Source: Rhodanobacter sp. C05 (GTDB lineage Bacteria > Pseudomonadota > Gammaproteobacteria > Xanthomonadales > Rhodanobacteraceae). Taken from it: a stretch of DNA of 64,000 bases. Of the stretch, positions 49,090 to 60,336 are shown one piece after another. The position numbers and the translations under genes were made by a program. The notes beneath the pieces were generated by a model. It was not told the origin of the DNA. It ran no database searches and saw nothing but the letters and a program-made list of their open reading frames with translations. Numbering within the stretch: position 1 is the first letter of the stretch; every line of letters begins with the position of its first letter. The stretch spans positions 62,001-126,000 of the forward strand of contig NZ_MUNQ01000005.1 of NCBI RefSeq assembly GCF_002001165.1, read 5' to 3'.

Positions 49090-49211
49090 CGGTGCACCGG
49101 CCTCAGCGAGGCAATGCCCAATAACGATTGATTGCAGTATCAGGTGACCCTATCTAGGGCGAATCCCCAGTCGCCGCTGTCTACGTCGCTCACATTTCCG
49201 AAGGTGCCCTC

Positions 49212-49871
49212 ATGTCCACGCAAACCACTCCCGCTCCGGTCCGCATCGATTTCGTCTCGGACGTCTCCTGCCCGTGGTGCGCGATTGGACTGGCCTCGCT
49301 GCAACACGCGCTGGCGAAACTGGATGGAGAAGTGGCCGCTGAAATTCATTTCCAGCCATTCGAACTGAATCCGCAAATGGCACCGGAAGGCGAGGATGCC
49401 ACCGAACATCTGCTGCACAAATACGGCAGCACAGCCGAGCAGATCGACGCCAATCGCGCAGCGATCCGTGATCGCGGCGCGGCACTGGGTTTCACCTTCA
49501 ACATGGATCGGCGCAGCCGCATCTACAACACGTTCGATGCGCATCGGCTGCTGCACTGGGCCGAATTGGAAGATAAGCACCTCGCGCTGAAACAGGTACT
49601 GCTACGCGCCTATTTCACCGATGGCGAGGACGTCAGCGCGCATGACACGCTGGTGCGGCTGGCCGGCGAGGCGGGTCTGGATACCCAGCGTGCGCAGCAG
49701 ATTCTTGCCAGTGATGCCTATGCCGACGAGGTACGTGCGCAGGAGCAGTTCTTCCAGAGCCGTGGCATCCACTCGGTACCGGCCACCATCATCAACGGCC
49801 AGCACCTGATTTCCGGCGGACAGCCGCCCGAAGCGTTCGAACAGGCATTGCGGCAGATCACCGCTGCGTAG
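49212..49871 (+). CDS. DsbA-family thiol oxidoreductase, FrnE-like
   Basis: A 219-residue cytoplasmic thioredoxin-fold protein of the DsbA/HCCA isomerase clan. The active site is SCPWC (about 19-23), and the cis-Pro loop lies in SVPATIING near 195. The middle helical insertion (60-150) matches FrnE-like proteins, which in Deinococcus act in oxidative stress. No signal peptide. It converges with the c-di-GMP gene; the two stops are 4 bases apart. Confidence 0.9.
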   Translation: MSTQTTPAPVRIDFVSDVSCPWCAIGLASLQHALAKLDGEVAAEIHFQPFELNPQMAPEGEDATEHLLHKYGSTAEQIDANRAAIRDRGAALGFTFNMDRRSRIYNTFDAHRLLHWAELEDKHLALKQVLLRAYFTDGEDVSAHDTLVRLAGEAGLDTQRAQQILASDAYADEVRAQEQFFQSRGIHSVPATIINGQHLISGGQPPEAFEQALRQITAA

Positions 49872-49875
49872 CGGT

Positions 49876-52830
49876 TCATGCGTCGGCGACGCGTGATTCC
49901 AGCCAGTGGCCGATCGGTGCGGGATGGCCAAGCAGATAGCCCTGGCCCATCTCGCAGCCCATCGCCAGCAACACATCGCGCTGGGTTTCAGTCTCGATGC
50001 CTTCGGCGATCACCTGGATGTTCAGCGCCCGCGCCAATGCGAGGATCGCTGCCACCACCGTGGTGGTGCTGGCATTGGCATCCTTGTCCAGCTCATGCAC
50101 GAAAGCGCGGTCGATCTTCAGGATGCGCAGCGGCAGTGAATGCAGGTAGCTGAGCGACGAGTAGCCAGTGCCGAAATCGTCCAGCGCGGCACCGACACCG
50201 ATCACGCGCAACCGTTCGAGCGTGGCGCGCACGCGCTCTGGGCTGTCCAGCAGCGCGCCCTCGGTGACCTCGGCAACCAGCCGTGACGGTGCCAGTCCGG
50301 TGCGCTGCAACAGCCGCACCAGACGCCCGTCGAAATCCGCGTGACGCAGATGCAGCGCCGAAACATTCAAGGTCATGAAGGTGTCGCTGTGATCGTGCTG
50401 CATCAGCAGATTGCAGCTGAGCTCGAACATGTGCCAATCGATCGTCTCGATCAGGCCACTGTCTTCGGCGATCTTCAGGAAATCGCCCGGCCTCAGCAGG
50501 CCACGCTGCGGATGGTTCCAGCGGATCAAGGCCTCGTAGCCCACCACCTGTCCATCGTCGAGGCTGCAGATCGGCTGGAAATACGGCTCGAATTGATCGT
50601 GCTTCAGTGCCCGGCGCAGGTCGCCTTCCATCGCCAGCACGTCGACCACGTTCTTCGCCAGCGTCTCGTCGAACAGTTCGAAACGTTTGCGTCCCAGCTC
50701 CTTGGCCCGGTACAGCGCAATGTCGGCGTCGCGCAGCACTTCGTCTGCTGCATGGTAATGCTCGTCGCCGATGGCGATGCCGATGCTGGCGGTGCCCTGC
50801 AATTCCTTGCCGGCGATATGCATCGGGACACCCAGGGCATCCAGTGCACGCTGCGCCACGTTCAAGGCAAGTGCCGGCGACTCCACCTGCTCCAGCAGTA
50901 TCGCGAATTCGTCGCCGGCCAGTCGTGCCACCAGATCAGGATGACGCACGCAACCGGCCAGCCGCGTCGCGACCTCTTTCAACACCTCGTCGCCGGCAAG
51001 ATGGCCCAGGCTGTCGTTGATCACCTTGAAGCGGTCGACATCCAGATACAGCAAGGCGCAGCGCCGTTTCGGCTCGCGCTTGATGGCGGCCAGTACACGG
51101 TCAATCCGGTCGCGCAGGTAGCCACGGTTGGGCAGGCCGGTCAGCGAGTCGTGCATCACCTGATGCCGCAGCTGATCCTGGATGCGCTCACGCTCGGTGA
51201 TTTCCTTGCGCAACGCCAGCGTGCGCTCCTCCACGCGGTGTTCGAGCTGCTCGTACGCGCGCTTGAGCGATTCGGCAGAACGGCGCCGGGCCAGGCTGTT
51301 GGCGATCTGCGATCCCACGAAACTGAGCAGTTCCTGGTCGGCCTCGTTGTAGACCACCAGCGGACTGTAGCTCTGCACCGTCACCAGCCCGATCACTTCG
51401 TCGCCCACGATCAACGGCACGCCGAGCCAGTACATCGCCGGGGAGTTCGAGCGACCCGGCGCAACCTCGCCACGACGCACGATCTCCTCGATCTGTGCAT
51501 TGTCGACACGCAGTGCCACGCCCAGGCGCAGCACGTATTCGCTCAGACCGCGCCCCAGTGGACGTTCGGCCGGTGGCGCCAGCACGGCATCCACCGAATA
51601 GGGGAAGGTCAGCCGCTGGCGGTCGTCGGATAGCAATGCAATGAAGAAGTTCTCCGCGTTCAGCAGCTCGCCGACCACGGCATGCACACGCCGGTAGAAC
51701 TCGGCCTGATCGATATCCGCGGTGGCCAGCTGGGCGATCTGGAACAACGCCGCCTGCAGGTGCTCGGCACGCTGCCGTTCGATGATTTCCAGCTGCAGGC
51801 CACGGTTGGCCTCGGCCAGCTGCAGGGTGCGCAAGCGCACGCGCTGTTCCAGATCCGCCTTGGTCTGCTTGCGCTCCAGCGCAGTGAGGATGTGGCTGCC
51901 GACAAACTGCAACAGGGCCATGTCCTCATCGGTAAAGCCGATGCCCGGCTGATAGCTCTGCACCACCAGCACGCCGCCCAGCTGGCCGTCCCGCAGCATC
52001 GGCACGCCAAGCCAGTCATAACTGTCCGGACCGATCAGGGCGACCGGACCTGGTGCCTGGCTGCGCAGCTCCTCGGCGTCGCCCATGCGCGGCTTGCCAT
52101 CGCGGATCACATACCAGGTGAGCGTGCGCTCGATCGCCGACAGCGGCATGTCCTGGCCCAGACCCGGGACAGCCGGATCCTCGACGTCGACGAAATACAG
52201 GAAGCGGATGCTCTCCTGCTCGGCGTTGTACTGCGCGATGAAGAAATTCTCGGCGTACATCAGCGTACTGACGATGGCATGGATACCGCGCAACATCGCC
52301 GGCATGTCACGCTCGGAGCCAGCCAGATCGGAGATCGCGAACAGCGCGCGCTGCAGGCTTTCCGAACGTTCGAGCTGCTGATGCGAATCCTGCAGTTCAG
52401 CCCATTCCAGCGCCCGCTGCAAATGCTGGCCGGCAAACTGAAGCAGTGCCGAAAATGTATCCAGAAAGCCGGCACCGTCATGGCCCGGCTGCAGGGTCAG
52501 CAGCAACAGCGCCGGTTCGGGCTGCTGGCAAAGGCGAATCGCCATCCGGTGCTGATCGGAATGCCAGTGCACTCCTTCCGAACGGGCAGCATCCTCCAGC
52601 CATGCCCAGTCCGTCGCATCGATCCACGTCGCCGGCACGCAATGATGATGGGCGGGTTCGTCCAGCCCCCACAGCACGCAGGCCACCTTGCAACCGGGCC
52701 ATGCCTGCACCAGGGCAACAATCGTCGCACCCACTTCATCGGGCGCCTTGGTCGCGATCAGGCGCGTCAGCCACGTCAGCTGCAACGACTCGTCTTGCGA
52801 CATCGGTTCGATCGCACCCGCGTGCATCAT
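49876..52830 (-). CDS. GAF-GGDEF-EAL c-di-GMP turnover protein
   Basis: The 984-residue protein has an N-terminal region with two GAF-like sensor domains (about 150-320 and 360-530), a coiled coil (ERTLALRKEITERERIQDQL), GGDEF near 540-710 and EAL near 730-984. The GGDEF loop reads AGDEF, with an intact inhibitory RxxD (RHPD) five residues before it and DVDRFKVIND. The EAL residues are complete: EALIRW, LNVSA, EVTEG, DDFGTGYSSL, LKIDR, EGIET. So the phosphodiesterase is very probably active; the cyclase may be active or only bind GTP. GGGGGAG 8 bases before ATG 52830 sets the start; no membrane helix is seen. Confidence 0.93.
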   Translation of the reverse strand: MMHAGAIEPMSQDESLQLTWLTRLIATKAPDEVGATIVALVQAWPGCKVACVLWGLDEPAHHHCVPATWIDATDWAWLEDAARSEGVHWHSDQHRMAIRLCQQPEPALLLLTLQPGHDGAGFLDTFSALLQFAGQHLQRALEWAELQDSHQQLERSESLQRALFAISDLAGSERDMPAMLRGIHAIVSTLMYAENFFIAQYNAEQESIRFLYFVDVEDPAVPGLGQDMPLSAIERTLTWYVIRDGKPRMGDAEELRSQAPGPVALIGPDSYDWLGVPMLRDGQLGGVLVVQSYQPGIGFTDEDMALLQFVGSHILTALERKQTKADLEQRVRLRTLQLAEANRGLQLEIIERQRAEHLQAALFQIAQLATADIDQAEFYRRVHAVVGELLNAENFFIALLSDDRQRLTFPYSVDAVLAPPAERPLGRGLSEYVLRLGVALRVDNAQIEEIVRRGEVAPGRSNSPAMYWLGVPLIVGDEVIGLVTVQSYSPLVVYNEADQELLSFVGSQIANSLARRRSAESLKRAYEQLEHRVEERTLALRKEITERERIQDQLRHQVMHDSLTGLPNRGYLRDRIDRVLAAIKREPKRRCALLYLDVDRFKVINDSLGHLAGDEVLKEVATRLAGCVRHPDLVARLAGDEFAILLEQVESPALALNVAQRALDALGVPMHIAGKELQGTASIGIAIGDEHYHAADEVLRDADIALYRAKELGRKRFELFDETLAKNVVDVLAMEGDLRRALKHDQFEPYFQPICSLDDGQVVGYEALIRWNHPQRGLLRPGDFLKIAEDSGLIETIDWHMFELSCNLLMQHDHSDTFMTLNVSALHLRHADFDGRLVRLLQRTGLAPSRLVAEVTEGALLDSPERVRATLERLRVIGVGAALDDFGTGYSSLSYLHSLPLRILKIDRAFVHELDKDANASTTTVVAAILALARALNIQVIAEGIETETQRDVLLAMGCEMGQGYLLGHPAPIGHWLESRVADA

Positions 52831-53053
52831 CAGTAGAGCTCCCCCCAAGCCCAGCCCTCACTTGTCCAGAACTAGCATACCCCTTCGTATGTACTCCACA
52901 ACGCCGGCCGGCATGCATGCGTGTGGACGCACAATCCCGATAAACTGTCGTCCTGCATCCGGCCTGGGTGCGCTTCCGGCGCGAAGCGCATGCCGATGTC
53001 TTCCGACATCCCCACCCGGTTTCATGCATCACTTGCGCCACAGGCCTCACCCC

Positions 53054-55159
53054 ATGCTCGCCGACACCACCAAAGACGCGATTCGCGCCGCTTATGCACG
53101 TCTGAAGGACGGCCTGCCGGGCTTTCGCGCGCGCGCGTCGCAAGGAAGGATGATCGCCGAGGTGGCCAAGGCATTCAGCCGCACCGGCGGGGTGGCGGTG
53201 ATCGAAGCGCCGACCGGCACCGGCAAGTCGATGGCCTATCTGATCGCCGGCGTGGCCGTGGCGCGCTTTCAGAAGAAGAAGCTGCTGATCGCCACAGCCA
53301 CCGTGGCGCTGCAGGAGCAGCTGGTGCAGCGCGATATTCCGTTGTATCTGCAACTCAACGGCATCGAGGCGAAGGTGGCGCTGGCCAAGGGCCGCGGTCG
53401 CTACCTGTGCCCGCGCAACCTGCGCATGGCGGCGAACAGCCTCAACGATTCCGCTCAAATGGGCTTGGCCGGCTTCGATGCGGACCTCACCCTCTGGGTG
53501 AAGCCGCCGCAGCCGCGTGACAAGCAGGCGCTGGCCAAGCTGAGTGCCACGTTCGACAACGGCGAGTGGAACGGCGACATGGACAGCGCGCCAGAGGCGG
53601 TCAGTGACCTGCTGCGTCCGATGGTGACCACCAGCGCCGGCGGCTGCACCGGACGCAAGTGCGGCCAGTTCATGACCTGCCCGTTCTTCGCCGCGCGCCG
53701 CGCGGTGGACGATGCCGAGATCATCGTGGCGAACCAGGATCTGGTGCTGGCCGATCTCACCATGCCGGGCGAGGACGAAGGCTGGGGCGGCATCATTCTG
53801 CCGCGGCCCGACGAGACGTTGTACATCTTCGACGAAGGCCACCATGTGCCGGGCAAGGCGATCGACCGCGGCGCCAGCGAGGTCTACATGAACGTCACGG
53901 TGCGCCAGTTGAGCCGGCTAGGCCGCCAGGTGCACGCGGCGTATTCGCTGACCGACAAGCAGACGCTGGGCAAGCTGTCGCTGGATGCCGGCGACGCCAA
54001 GCTGCAGGAACTGAGCAATACGCTTGAGGAGCTGGAGAAGGAAATCCGCCTCGGCTGGTTGCCCGATCCGGCCGAGACCGAGCCGATGTACCGCGGTTCG
54101 CTGGGCCAGCTGCCGGAAGCATGGGTGGAGCATGCGCGCGCACTCAGCCTGTACACCGGCGAGGTGCAGCGATGGCTGACCGCGGTACGTCGCGCGGTGG
54201 TTGAAATGACTGACGGCGGCCCGACCCAGGAAGCGCTGTCGCGCGAGCTGGGCATCGCCCTGGAACGCATCGGCAAGCAGGCCAGTTGCTGGCGTGCCTG
54301 GGCCAACGACGATCCCGAGGGCGCACCGCCGCTGGCGCGTTGGGTCACCTTGAGCGGCGATCAGCAACTGGTCTGCCATGCCTCGGCAGTCTCCGCCGGT
54401 GGCTTGTTGCGCAGCGTGCTGTGGGGCAATGCCAGTGGCGTGTTGATGACCTCGGCCACGTTGAGCGCGGGCGGCAACTTCCGCGGTTTCGCCGATGCGG
54501 TGGGCCTGCCCGACGACGCGGTGACGCTGAGCCTGCCGTCGCCGTTCGATCTCGCCGCGCAGGCGCGACTGGAAGTACCGGCGATGCGCACCCTGCCCGA
54601 CGCGCGCGAAGCCCACGCCGAGGAAATTAGCGAGTGGCTGGCGGAAAACCTCGACTGGGACGCCGGCAACCTAGTGCTGTTCACCTCGCGGGTGAAACTC
54701 GATCGGGTGCTACAGAAACTGCCGATCGCCCAGGTGCGCAAGGTGCGCGCGCAGGGTTCACTGGGCAAGTCGCAGCTGATCGCCGAACACTGCGCCGACA
54801 TCGAAGCTGGCAAAGGCAGTACGTTGTTCGGGCTGGCCTCGTTCGGCGAAGGCCTCGACCTGCCGGGCAAGCTGTGCGAGACGGTGGTGATCACCCAGCT
54901 GCCGTTCGCGGTACCGACCGACCCGGTCGGCGCCACCTATGCGGAATGGCTGGAATCGCGCGGGCGCAACCCATTCATCGAAGTCAGCATCCCCGAGGCC
55001 ACCCGACTGCTGACGCAGTATTGCGGCCGCTTGATCCGCAACGAGACCGACCGCGGCCGTATCGTGCTGCTGGACCGTCGCGTGGTGACCAAACGCTACG
55101 GCAGCGGCATGCTGAAGGCATTGCCACCGTTCGAACGCATCATCGAGCGCGCCCCATGA
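53054..55159 (+). CDS. dinG: ATP-dependent DNA helicase DinG
   Basis: DinG is an XPD-like 5'-3' helicase with a 4Fe-4S cluster that resolves R-loops and G4 structures. The 701-residue protein has Walker A EAPTGTGKSMAY near 50-58, four Cys for the cluster (YLCPRN near 119, then GGCTGRKCG...MTCPFF near 197-212), DEGHH near 259, and the C-terminal SFGEGLDLPG and QYCGRLIRNETDRG helicase motifs. A stop-start overlap (ATGA) couples it to the HutD gene. The in-frame sequence before 53054 is non-coding in appearance. Confidence 0.96.
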   Translation: MLADTTKDAIRAAYARLKDGLPGFRARASQGRMIAEVAKAFSRTGGVAVIEAPTGTGKSMAYLIAGVAVARFQKKKLLIATATVALQEQLVQRDIPLYLQLNGIEAKVALAKGRGRYLCPRNLRMAANSLNDSAQMGLAGFDADLTLWVKPPQPRDKQALAKLSATFDNGEWNGDMDSAPEAVSDLLRPMVTTSAGGCTGRKCGQFMTCPFFAARRAVDDAEIIVANQDLVLADLTMPGEDEGWGGIILPRPDETLYIFDEGHHVPGKAIDRGASEVYMNVTVRQLSRLGRQVHAAYSLTDKQTLGKLSLDAGDAKLQELSNTLEELEKEIRLGWLPDPAETEPMYRGSLGQLPEAWVEHARALSLYTGEVQRWLTAVRRAVVEMTDGGPTQEALSRELGIALERIGKQASCWRAWANDDPEGAPPLARWVTLSGDQQLVCHASAVSAGGLLRSVLWGNASGVLMTSATLSAGGNFRGFADAVGLPDDAVTLSLPSPFDLAAQARLEVPAMRTLPDAREAHAEEISEWLAENLDWDAGNLVLFTSRVKLDRVLQKLPIAQVRKVRAQGSLGKSQLIAEHCADIEAGKGSTLFGLASFGEGLDLPGKLCETVVITQLPFAVPTDPVGATYAEWLESRGRNPFIEVSIPEATRLLTQYCGRLIRNETDRGRIVLLDRRVVTKRYGSGMLKALPPFERIIERAP

Positions 55160-55710
55160 TCATCCGCCTGTCCGATTGCCCGCCGCAGCCATGGAAGAAC
55201 GGCCTCGGCAGCACGCATGAAATAGCCATCCATCCATCCGGGGCCGGCAGCGATGATTTCCTGTGGCGGGTGAGCATCGCCGAGGTCGATAGTGCGGCAC
55301 CATTCTCCAGTTTCACCGGTATCGACCGGCAGATCGCGCTGCTCGACGGCAACGGCTTCACGATGACGCTGGATGATGACCGCGTGCACGCGTTGACCAC
55401 CCCGTTCACGCCATTCGCCTTTGCCGGCGAGGCCAGGGTAGCGGTGACCCTGGTGGATGGGCCGACGCGCGATTTCAACCTGATGGTGCGACGTGCGCAG
55501 GCTCGTGGCGACATACGGGTTTGGCAGGAGCCGGGCACTCATATGCCTGATCCATCCACCGTGCTGGTCTACTGCGCCCGCGGCGTGATCGACACCGTCG
55601 AAGGCCAGCTGCACACGGGCGATGCGTGGAAGCCTTCGCCGGCGAGCCCGGTCAAGCTGCACCAGAATACCCTGGCGCTGATCATCCGGATCGAGCCACA
55701 CGCCATCTGA
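55156..55710 (+). CDS. HutD/Ves-family cupin protein
   Basis: The 184-residue protein has the HutD/Ves pattern: CPPQPWKNGLGSTHEIAIHP, the FLWRVSIAEVDS strand, FSSFTGIDRQIALLDGNGF, and GPTRDFNLMVRR. HutD proteins are often near histidine-utilisation genes, which are absent here; Ves is linked to cold growth in E. coli. The role is not known. It overlaps dinG by 4 bases. Confidence 0.9.
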   Translation: MIIRLSDCPPQPWKNGLGSTHEIAIHPSGAGSDDFLWRVSIAEVDSAAPFSSFTGIDRQIALLDGNGFTMTLDDDRVHALTTPFTPFAFAGEARVAVTLVDGPTRDFNLMVRRAQARGDIRVWQEPGTHMPDPSTVLVYCARGVIDTVEGQLHTGDAWKPSPASPVKLHQNTLALIIRIEPHAI

Positions 55711-55763
55711 CCGAAACCGGTGGTCGCCTATACTCGACCGATCCCATCCGCGAGGTAGCCGTC

Positions 55764-56342
55764 ATGTCCGTGCTGATTCTGGGCCTGCTGATCTTTCTCG
55801 GCATGCATTCCCTGCGCATCTTTGCCAACGACTGGCGCGACCGGCAGATCGTCCGGCTGGGCCCGAAACACTGGAAGGGCCTGTTCGCTCTGACGTCGAT
55901 CGTCGGCTTCGTGCTGATCTGCTGGGGCTTCGGGCTGGCCCGCCAGCAACCCGTGCTGCTGTATGTGCCGCCGCTGCCGCTGCGCCATCTCAATGCGCTG
56001 TTCACGCTGATCGCTTTCGTGCTGTTTTTCGCGGCACGCGTGCCGCACAACCGCATCAAGGCGAAGCTGCACCACCCGCAACTGCTGGCGGTGAAAGTGT
56101 GGGCATTCGGCCATCTGCTGGCCACCGGCATGCTGCACGACGTGGTGTTGTTCGGAGCGTTCCTGCTGTGGGCGATCGTGCTGTTCGCCGTATCGCGCCG
56201 GCGCGACCGGCTGACCGGCGCCACGCATCCGGCGGGGACGCTCAAGGGCGACGTGATGACCGTGCTGATCGGCGTGGTGGTTTGGGCCATTTTCGCGTTC
56301 TGGCTGCACCTGTGGCTGATTGGCGTGAATCCGATGAACTGA
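55764..56342 (+). CDS. NnrU-family membrane protein
   Basis: A 192-residue protein with six hydrophobic helices. The start LLIFLGMHSLRIFANDWRD and the PHNRIKAKLHHPQLLAVKVWAFGHLLATG segment (His-rich, with conserved HLLATG) identify NnrU. The family was named for nitric-oxide and nitrite reductase expression in denitrifiers and is related to isoprenoid epoxidase-like integral membrane proteins. No denitrification gene is visible here. GAGG 10 bases upstream supports the start. Confidence 0.9.
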   Translation: MSVLILGLLIFLGMHSLRIFANDWRDRQIVRLGPKHWKGLFALTSIVGFVLICWGFGLARQQPVLLYVPPLPLRHLNALFTLIAFVLFFAARVPHNRIKAKLHHPQLLAVKVWAFGHLLATGMLHDVVLFGAFLLWAIVLFAVSRRRDRLTGATHPAGTLKGDVMTVLIGVVVWAIFAFWLHLWLIGVNPMN

Positions 56343-56436
56343 CCGGTTGACCTGAATGGAGTGGCATCAGTCATCTACGCAGGCGCATCCGCCTGCGCTA
56401 GAGTCTGCCCACTCCACCCATCCCGAGGTCATCCTC

Positions 56437-56634
56437 ATGGCCGGTTTCCTGCTCTGGTTGCTTCTCCTGGTGTTCTGCTGGCCGCTCGCCCTGCTGGCGC
56501 TGGTGCTGTACCCGATCGTGTGGTTGCTGCTGTTGCCCTTCCGGCTGGTCGGCATCACCGTCGGCGCGGTCTTCGCCTTCCTCGGTGCCTTGCTGACCCT
56601 GCCGGCACGCGTACTACGCGGCCGACCGGTCTGA
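56437..56634 (+). CDS. Tiny hydrophobic membrane protein
   Basis: A 65-residue, almost entirely hydrophobic protein with two or three helices (residues 3-25, 27-40, 42-58) and a short basic tail. GAGG lies 8 bases upstream of the ATG. No family is recognised. It is between the NnrU and DUF938 genes on the same strand. Confidence 0.7.
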   Translation: MAGFLLWLLLLVFCWPLALLALVLYPIVWLLLLPFRLVGITVGAVFAFLGALLTLPARVLRGRPV

Positions 56635-56662
56635 CCGCACCGATTCGACCGACTGCGGCCTG

Positions 56663-57259
56663 ATGGAGAAGCCGCATTCGCCCTCGTGCGAACGCAACCG
56701 CGAGCCGATCCTCGATGTGCTGCGCAAGCATTACGCTGATCGTCGGCACGTACTGGAGATCGGTAGCGGCACCGGCCAGCATGCAGTGCATTTCGCCACA
56801 GCATTGCCACTGCTGAATTGGCAAAGCTCGGACCGCGCGGAAAACCTGCCGGGCATCCGCGCATGGCTGGACGAGGCAGCACTGCCGAACACGCCGCCGC
56901 CCCTGGAACTCGATGTCACTGGCGCGTGGCCCGATGGATGCTACGACGCGGTATTCAGCGCCAATACCCTGCACATCATGGCGTGGCCCGAAGTGGAGCG
57001 CCTGTTCGTGCAGCTGCCCACCGTCACCGCGCCCGATGCCACGTTGATCATCTACGGCCCGTTCAACTATCAGGGCCGCTACAGCAGCGACAGCAACGCC
57101 GCGTTTGACCAATGGCTGCAGGCCCGCGGCGCGCACATGGCGATCCGCGATGCCGAAGCCGTCGATGTGCTGGCAGGCAAGGTCGGCTTCGTCCTGATCG
57201 ACGATATCGCGATGCCGGCCAACAACCGTTGCCGCGTGTGGCGACGCCAGCACGGTTGA
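56663..57259 (+). CDS. DUF938 SAM-dependent methyltransferase-like protein
   Basis: A 198-residue protein with the DUF938 start (PSCERNREPILDVLR) and the methyltransferase motif I VLEIGSGTGQHAVHFA near 30-45. DAVFSANTLHIMAW and YGPFNYQGRYSSDSNAAFD are also typical. The substrate is unknown. Followed after 43 bases by the YchJ gene. Confidence 0.92.
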   Translation: MEKPHSPSCERNREPILDVLRKHYADRRHVLEIGSGTGQHAVHFATALPLLNWQSSDRAENLPGIRAWLDEAALPNTPPPLELDVTGAWPDGCYDAVFSANTLHIMAWPEVERLFVQLPTVTAPDATLIIYGPFNYQGRYSSDSNAAFDQWLQARGAHMAIRDAEAVDVLAGKVGFVLIDDIAMPANNRCRVWRRQHG

Positions 57260-57302
57260 ACACCCACCTGCACAAACCCGCCGAAGCGGGTACAAAGGCG
57301 GC

Positions 57303-57707
57303 ATGAAGTCGATCGACACGCTGACTCCCTGTCCCTGCGGCAACCCGGCCGGCTATACCGAATGCTGCGCGCCGCTGCACGATGGCGTCGCAATCGCCGC
57401 TACCGCCGAGGAACTGATGCGTTCGCGCTACAGCGCCTATGTGCTGCGACGCGAGGACTACCTGCTGGCGAGCTGGCATGCCGATACGCGACCGGCTTCC
57501 TTGCGGCTGGCCGCGCAGCAGCCAGCACCGAGCTGGCTTGGGCTGGAAATCCGGCGCCATGAGGCTGTCGATGATGACCATGCGACAGTCGAGTTTGTTG
57601 CCCGCTATCGCCTCGGCGGTGGTCGCGCACAACGACAACACGAGACCAGCCGCTTTGTGCGCGAGCAGGGTCGCTGGTATTACCTCGATGGCGAACTGAA
57701 GAACTGA
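57303..57707 (+). CDS. YchJ-family SEC-C motif protein
   Basis: A 134-residue protein with an N-terminal SEC-C metal motif (CPCG...ECCAPLHDG, about 9-27), the MRSRYSAYVLRREDYLLASWH helix and an NTF2-like beta sheet in the remainder (VEFVARYRLGGG, RFVREQGRWYYLDG). YchJ proteins are of unknown function. Many have a second SEC-C motif at the C-terminus; this one lacks it. The stop is 19 bases from the end of the convergent ligB. Confidence 0.9.
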   Translation: MKSIDTLTPCPCGNPAGYTECCAPLHDGVAIAATAEELMRSRYSAYVLRREDYLLASWHADTRPASLRLAAQQPAPSWLGLEIRRHEAVDDDHATVEFVARYRLGGGRAQRQHETSRFVREQGRWYYLDGELKN

Positions 57708-57726
57708 GCCAGCTTCGCGGCAAGCC

Positions 57727-59421
<1,695 letters not shown>

Positions 59422-59535
59422 TCATTCCTGTCCGTGGATACACCGGACAACCTAGCCTGCATGCGAAGCCAGCGGCAGTCGTTCATGCCGCGGCAAGACG
59501 TAGGGCGAAACCTCTCGTCGCGGCAGGACCTGTCG

Positions 59536-60324
59536 CTACTGACTCGACGTGGCGTCACCCAGCTGCCAGGCCAGCCGCAGCAGCGTCTCGCCTTCGAAGC
59601 GGCCGTGTGGACCGAAGCGACGCTCGGCGATTACACCGCCACCGTCATGGTCGATCGCCACTACCGTACTGGCCCGCGTGCCGTACTCCGCACCGCGGAT
59701 GAACGCGGACGAGAGCCAGCGCTCACGCTCCAGTCCGACGCCGGTATCCGGCAGCTGCGCATCCGGTGCCACCTGCTCATCGGCAAGCGCCTCGAACAAT
59801 GGCGCGAAATCGAATGCGTCGCCGGCCTCGATCCAGTGTTGCAGACGTTGCATCAAGGTGCGCGTCTTCGGCCATGGCGTGTTGAAGTCGGCGTTCGACA
59901 AGCCATGCACGCCTGGCGTCACTGCCTGCACACGAGGCTCGGGACGGTTGCCCAGATAGAACGCCGCCTGCGCATCGAAGGTGAGCAGGTTGAAGGGCCG
60001 ATAGCTGGCAGCCGACGACAGCAACTGCCGGGCATGCTGCGTGGCATCCAGCTCGCCACCAAGGTAGTCGGTCGCCAGCAGACCGCGCGAAACGCCCAGC
60101 TGCGGATCGTGCGGATCACGCACATTGGTCACCACGCAGCAACGCCCATCAGCGGTCACGCCAAGCCACGTACCAGCGGCTTCAAGGTCGCGACCACCGA
60201 TGATTGGCGCATCGCTCCAGCGCGCCAGTGCAGCACTGGGCCTGGCATGGAATTCGTCGCGATTGCCGGCCAGCAACAGCCGCCAGCGTGGGTGTGCATT
60301 CCATGAAAATGCGATCAGGCACAT
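59536..60324 (-). CDS. NRDE-family protein (TANGO2-like)
   Basis: A 262-residue protein with the N-terminal Cys2 nucleophile after Met removal, GNRDEFHARPS at 20-30, GGTWLGV-type AAGTWLGVTADGR and GLSNADFNTPWPK. NRDE proteins are Ntn-hydrolase-like, and TANGO2 relatives are proposed to move haem. Its role here is unknown. It lies 12 bases downstream of the SpmAB gene, so they are probably co-transcribed. Confidence 0.9.
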   Translation of the reverse strand: MCLIAFSWNAHPRWRLLLAGNRDEFHARPSAALARWSDAPIIGGRDLEAAGTWLGVTADGRCCVVTNVRDPHDPQLGVSRGLLATDYLGGELDATQHARQLLSSAASYRPFNLLTFDAQAAFYLGNRPEPRVQAVTPGVHGLSNADFNTPWPKTRTLMQRLQHWIEAGDAFDFAPLFEALADEQVAPDAQLPDTGVGLERERWLSSAFIRGAEYGTRASTVVAIDHDGGGVIAERRFGPHGRFEGETLLRLAWQLGDATSSQ

Positions 60325-60336
60325 GAATCCCTTCCT

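Noticed and set aside
49876..52830. Calling the GGDEF domain inactive because the loop is AGDEF
   Set aside because: AGDEF cyclases with activity are known, and the metal and feedback residues are intact, so activity is left open.
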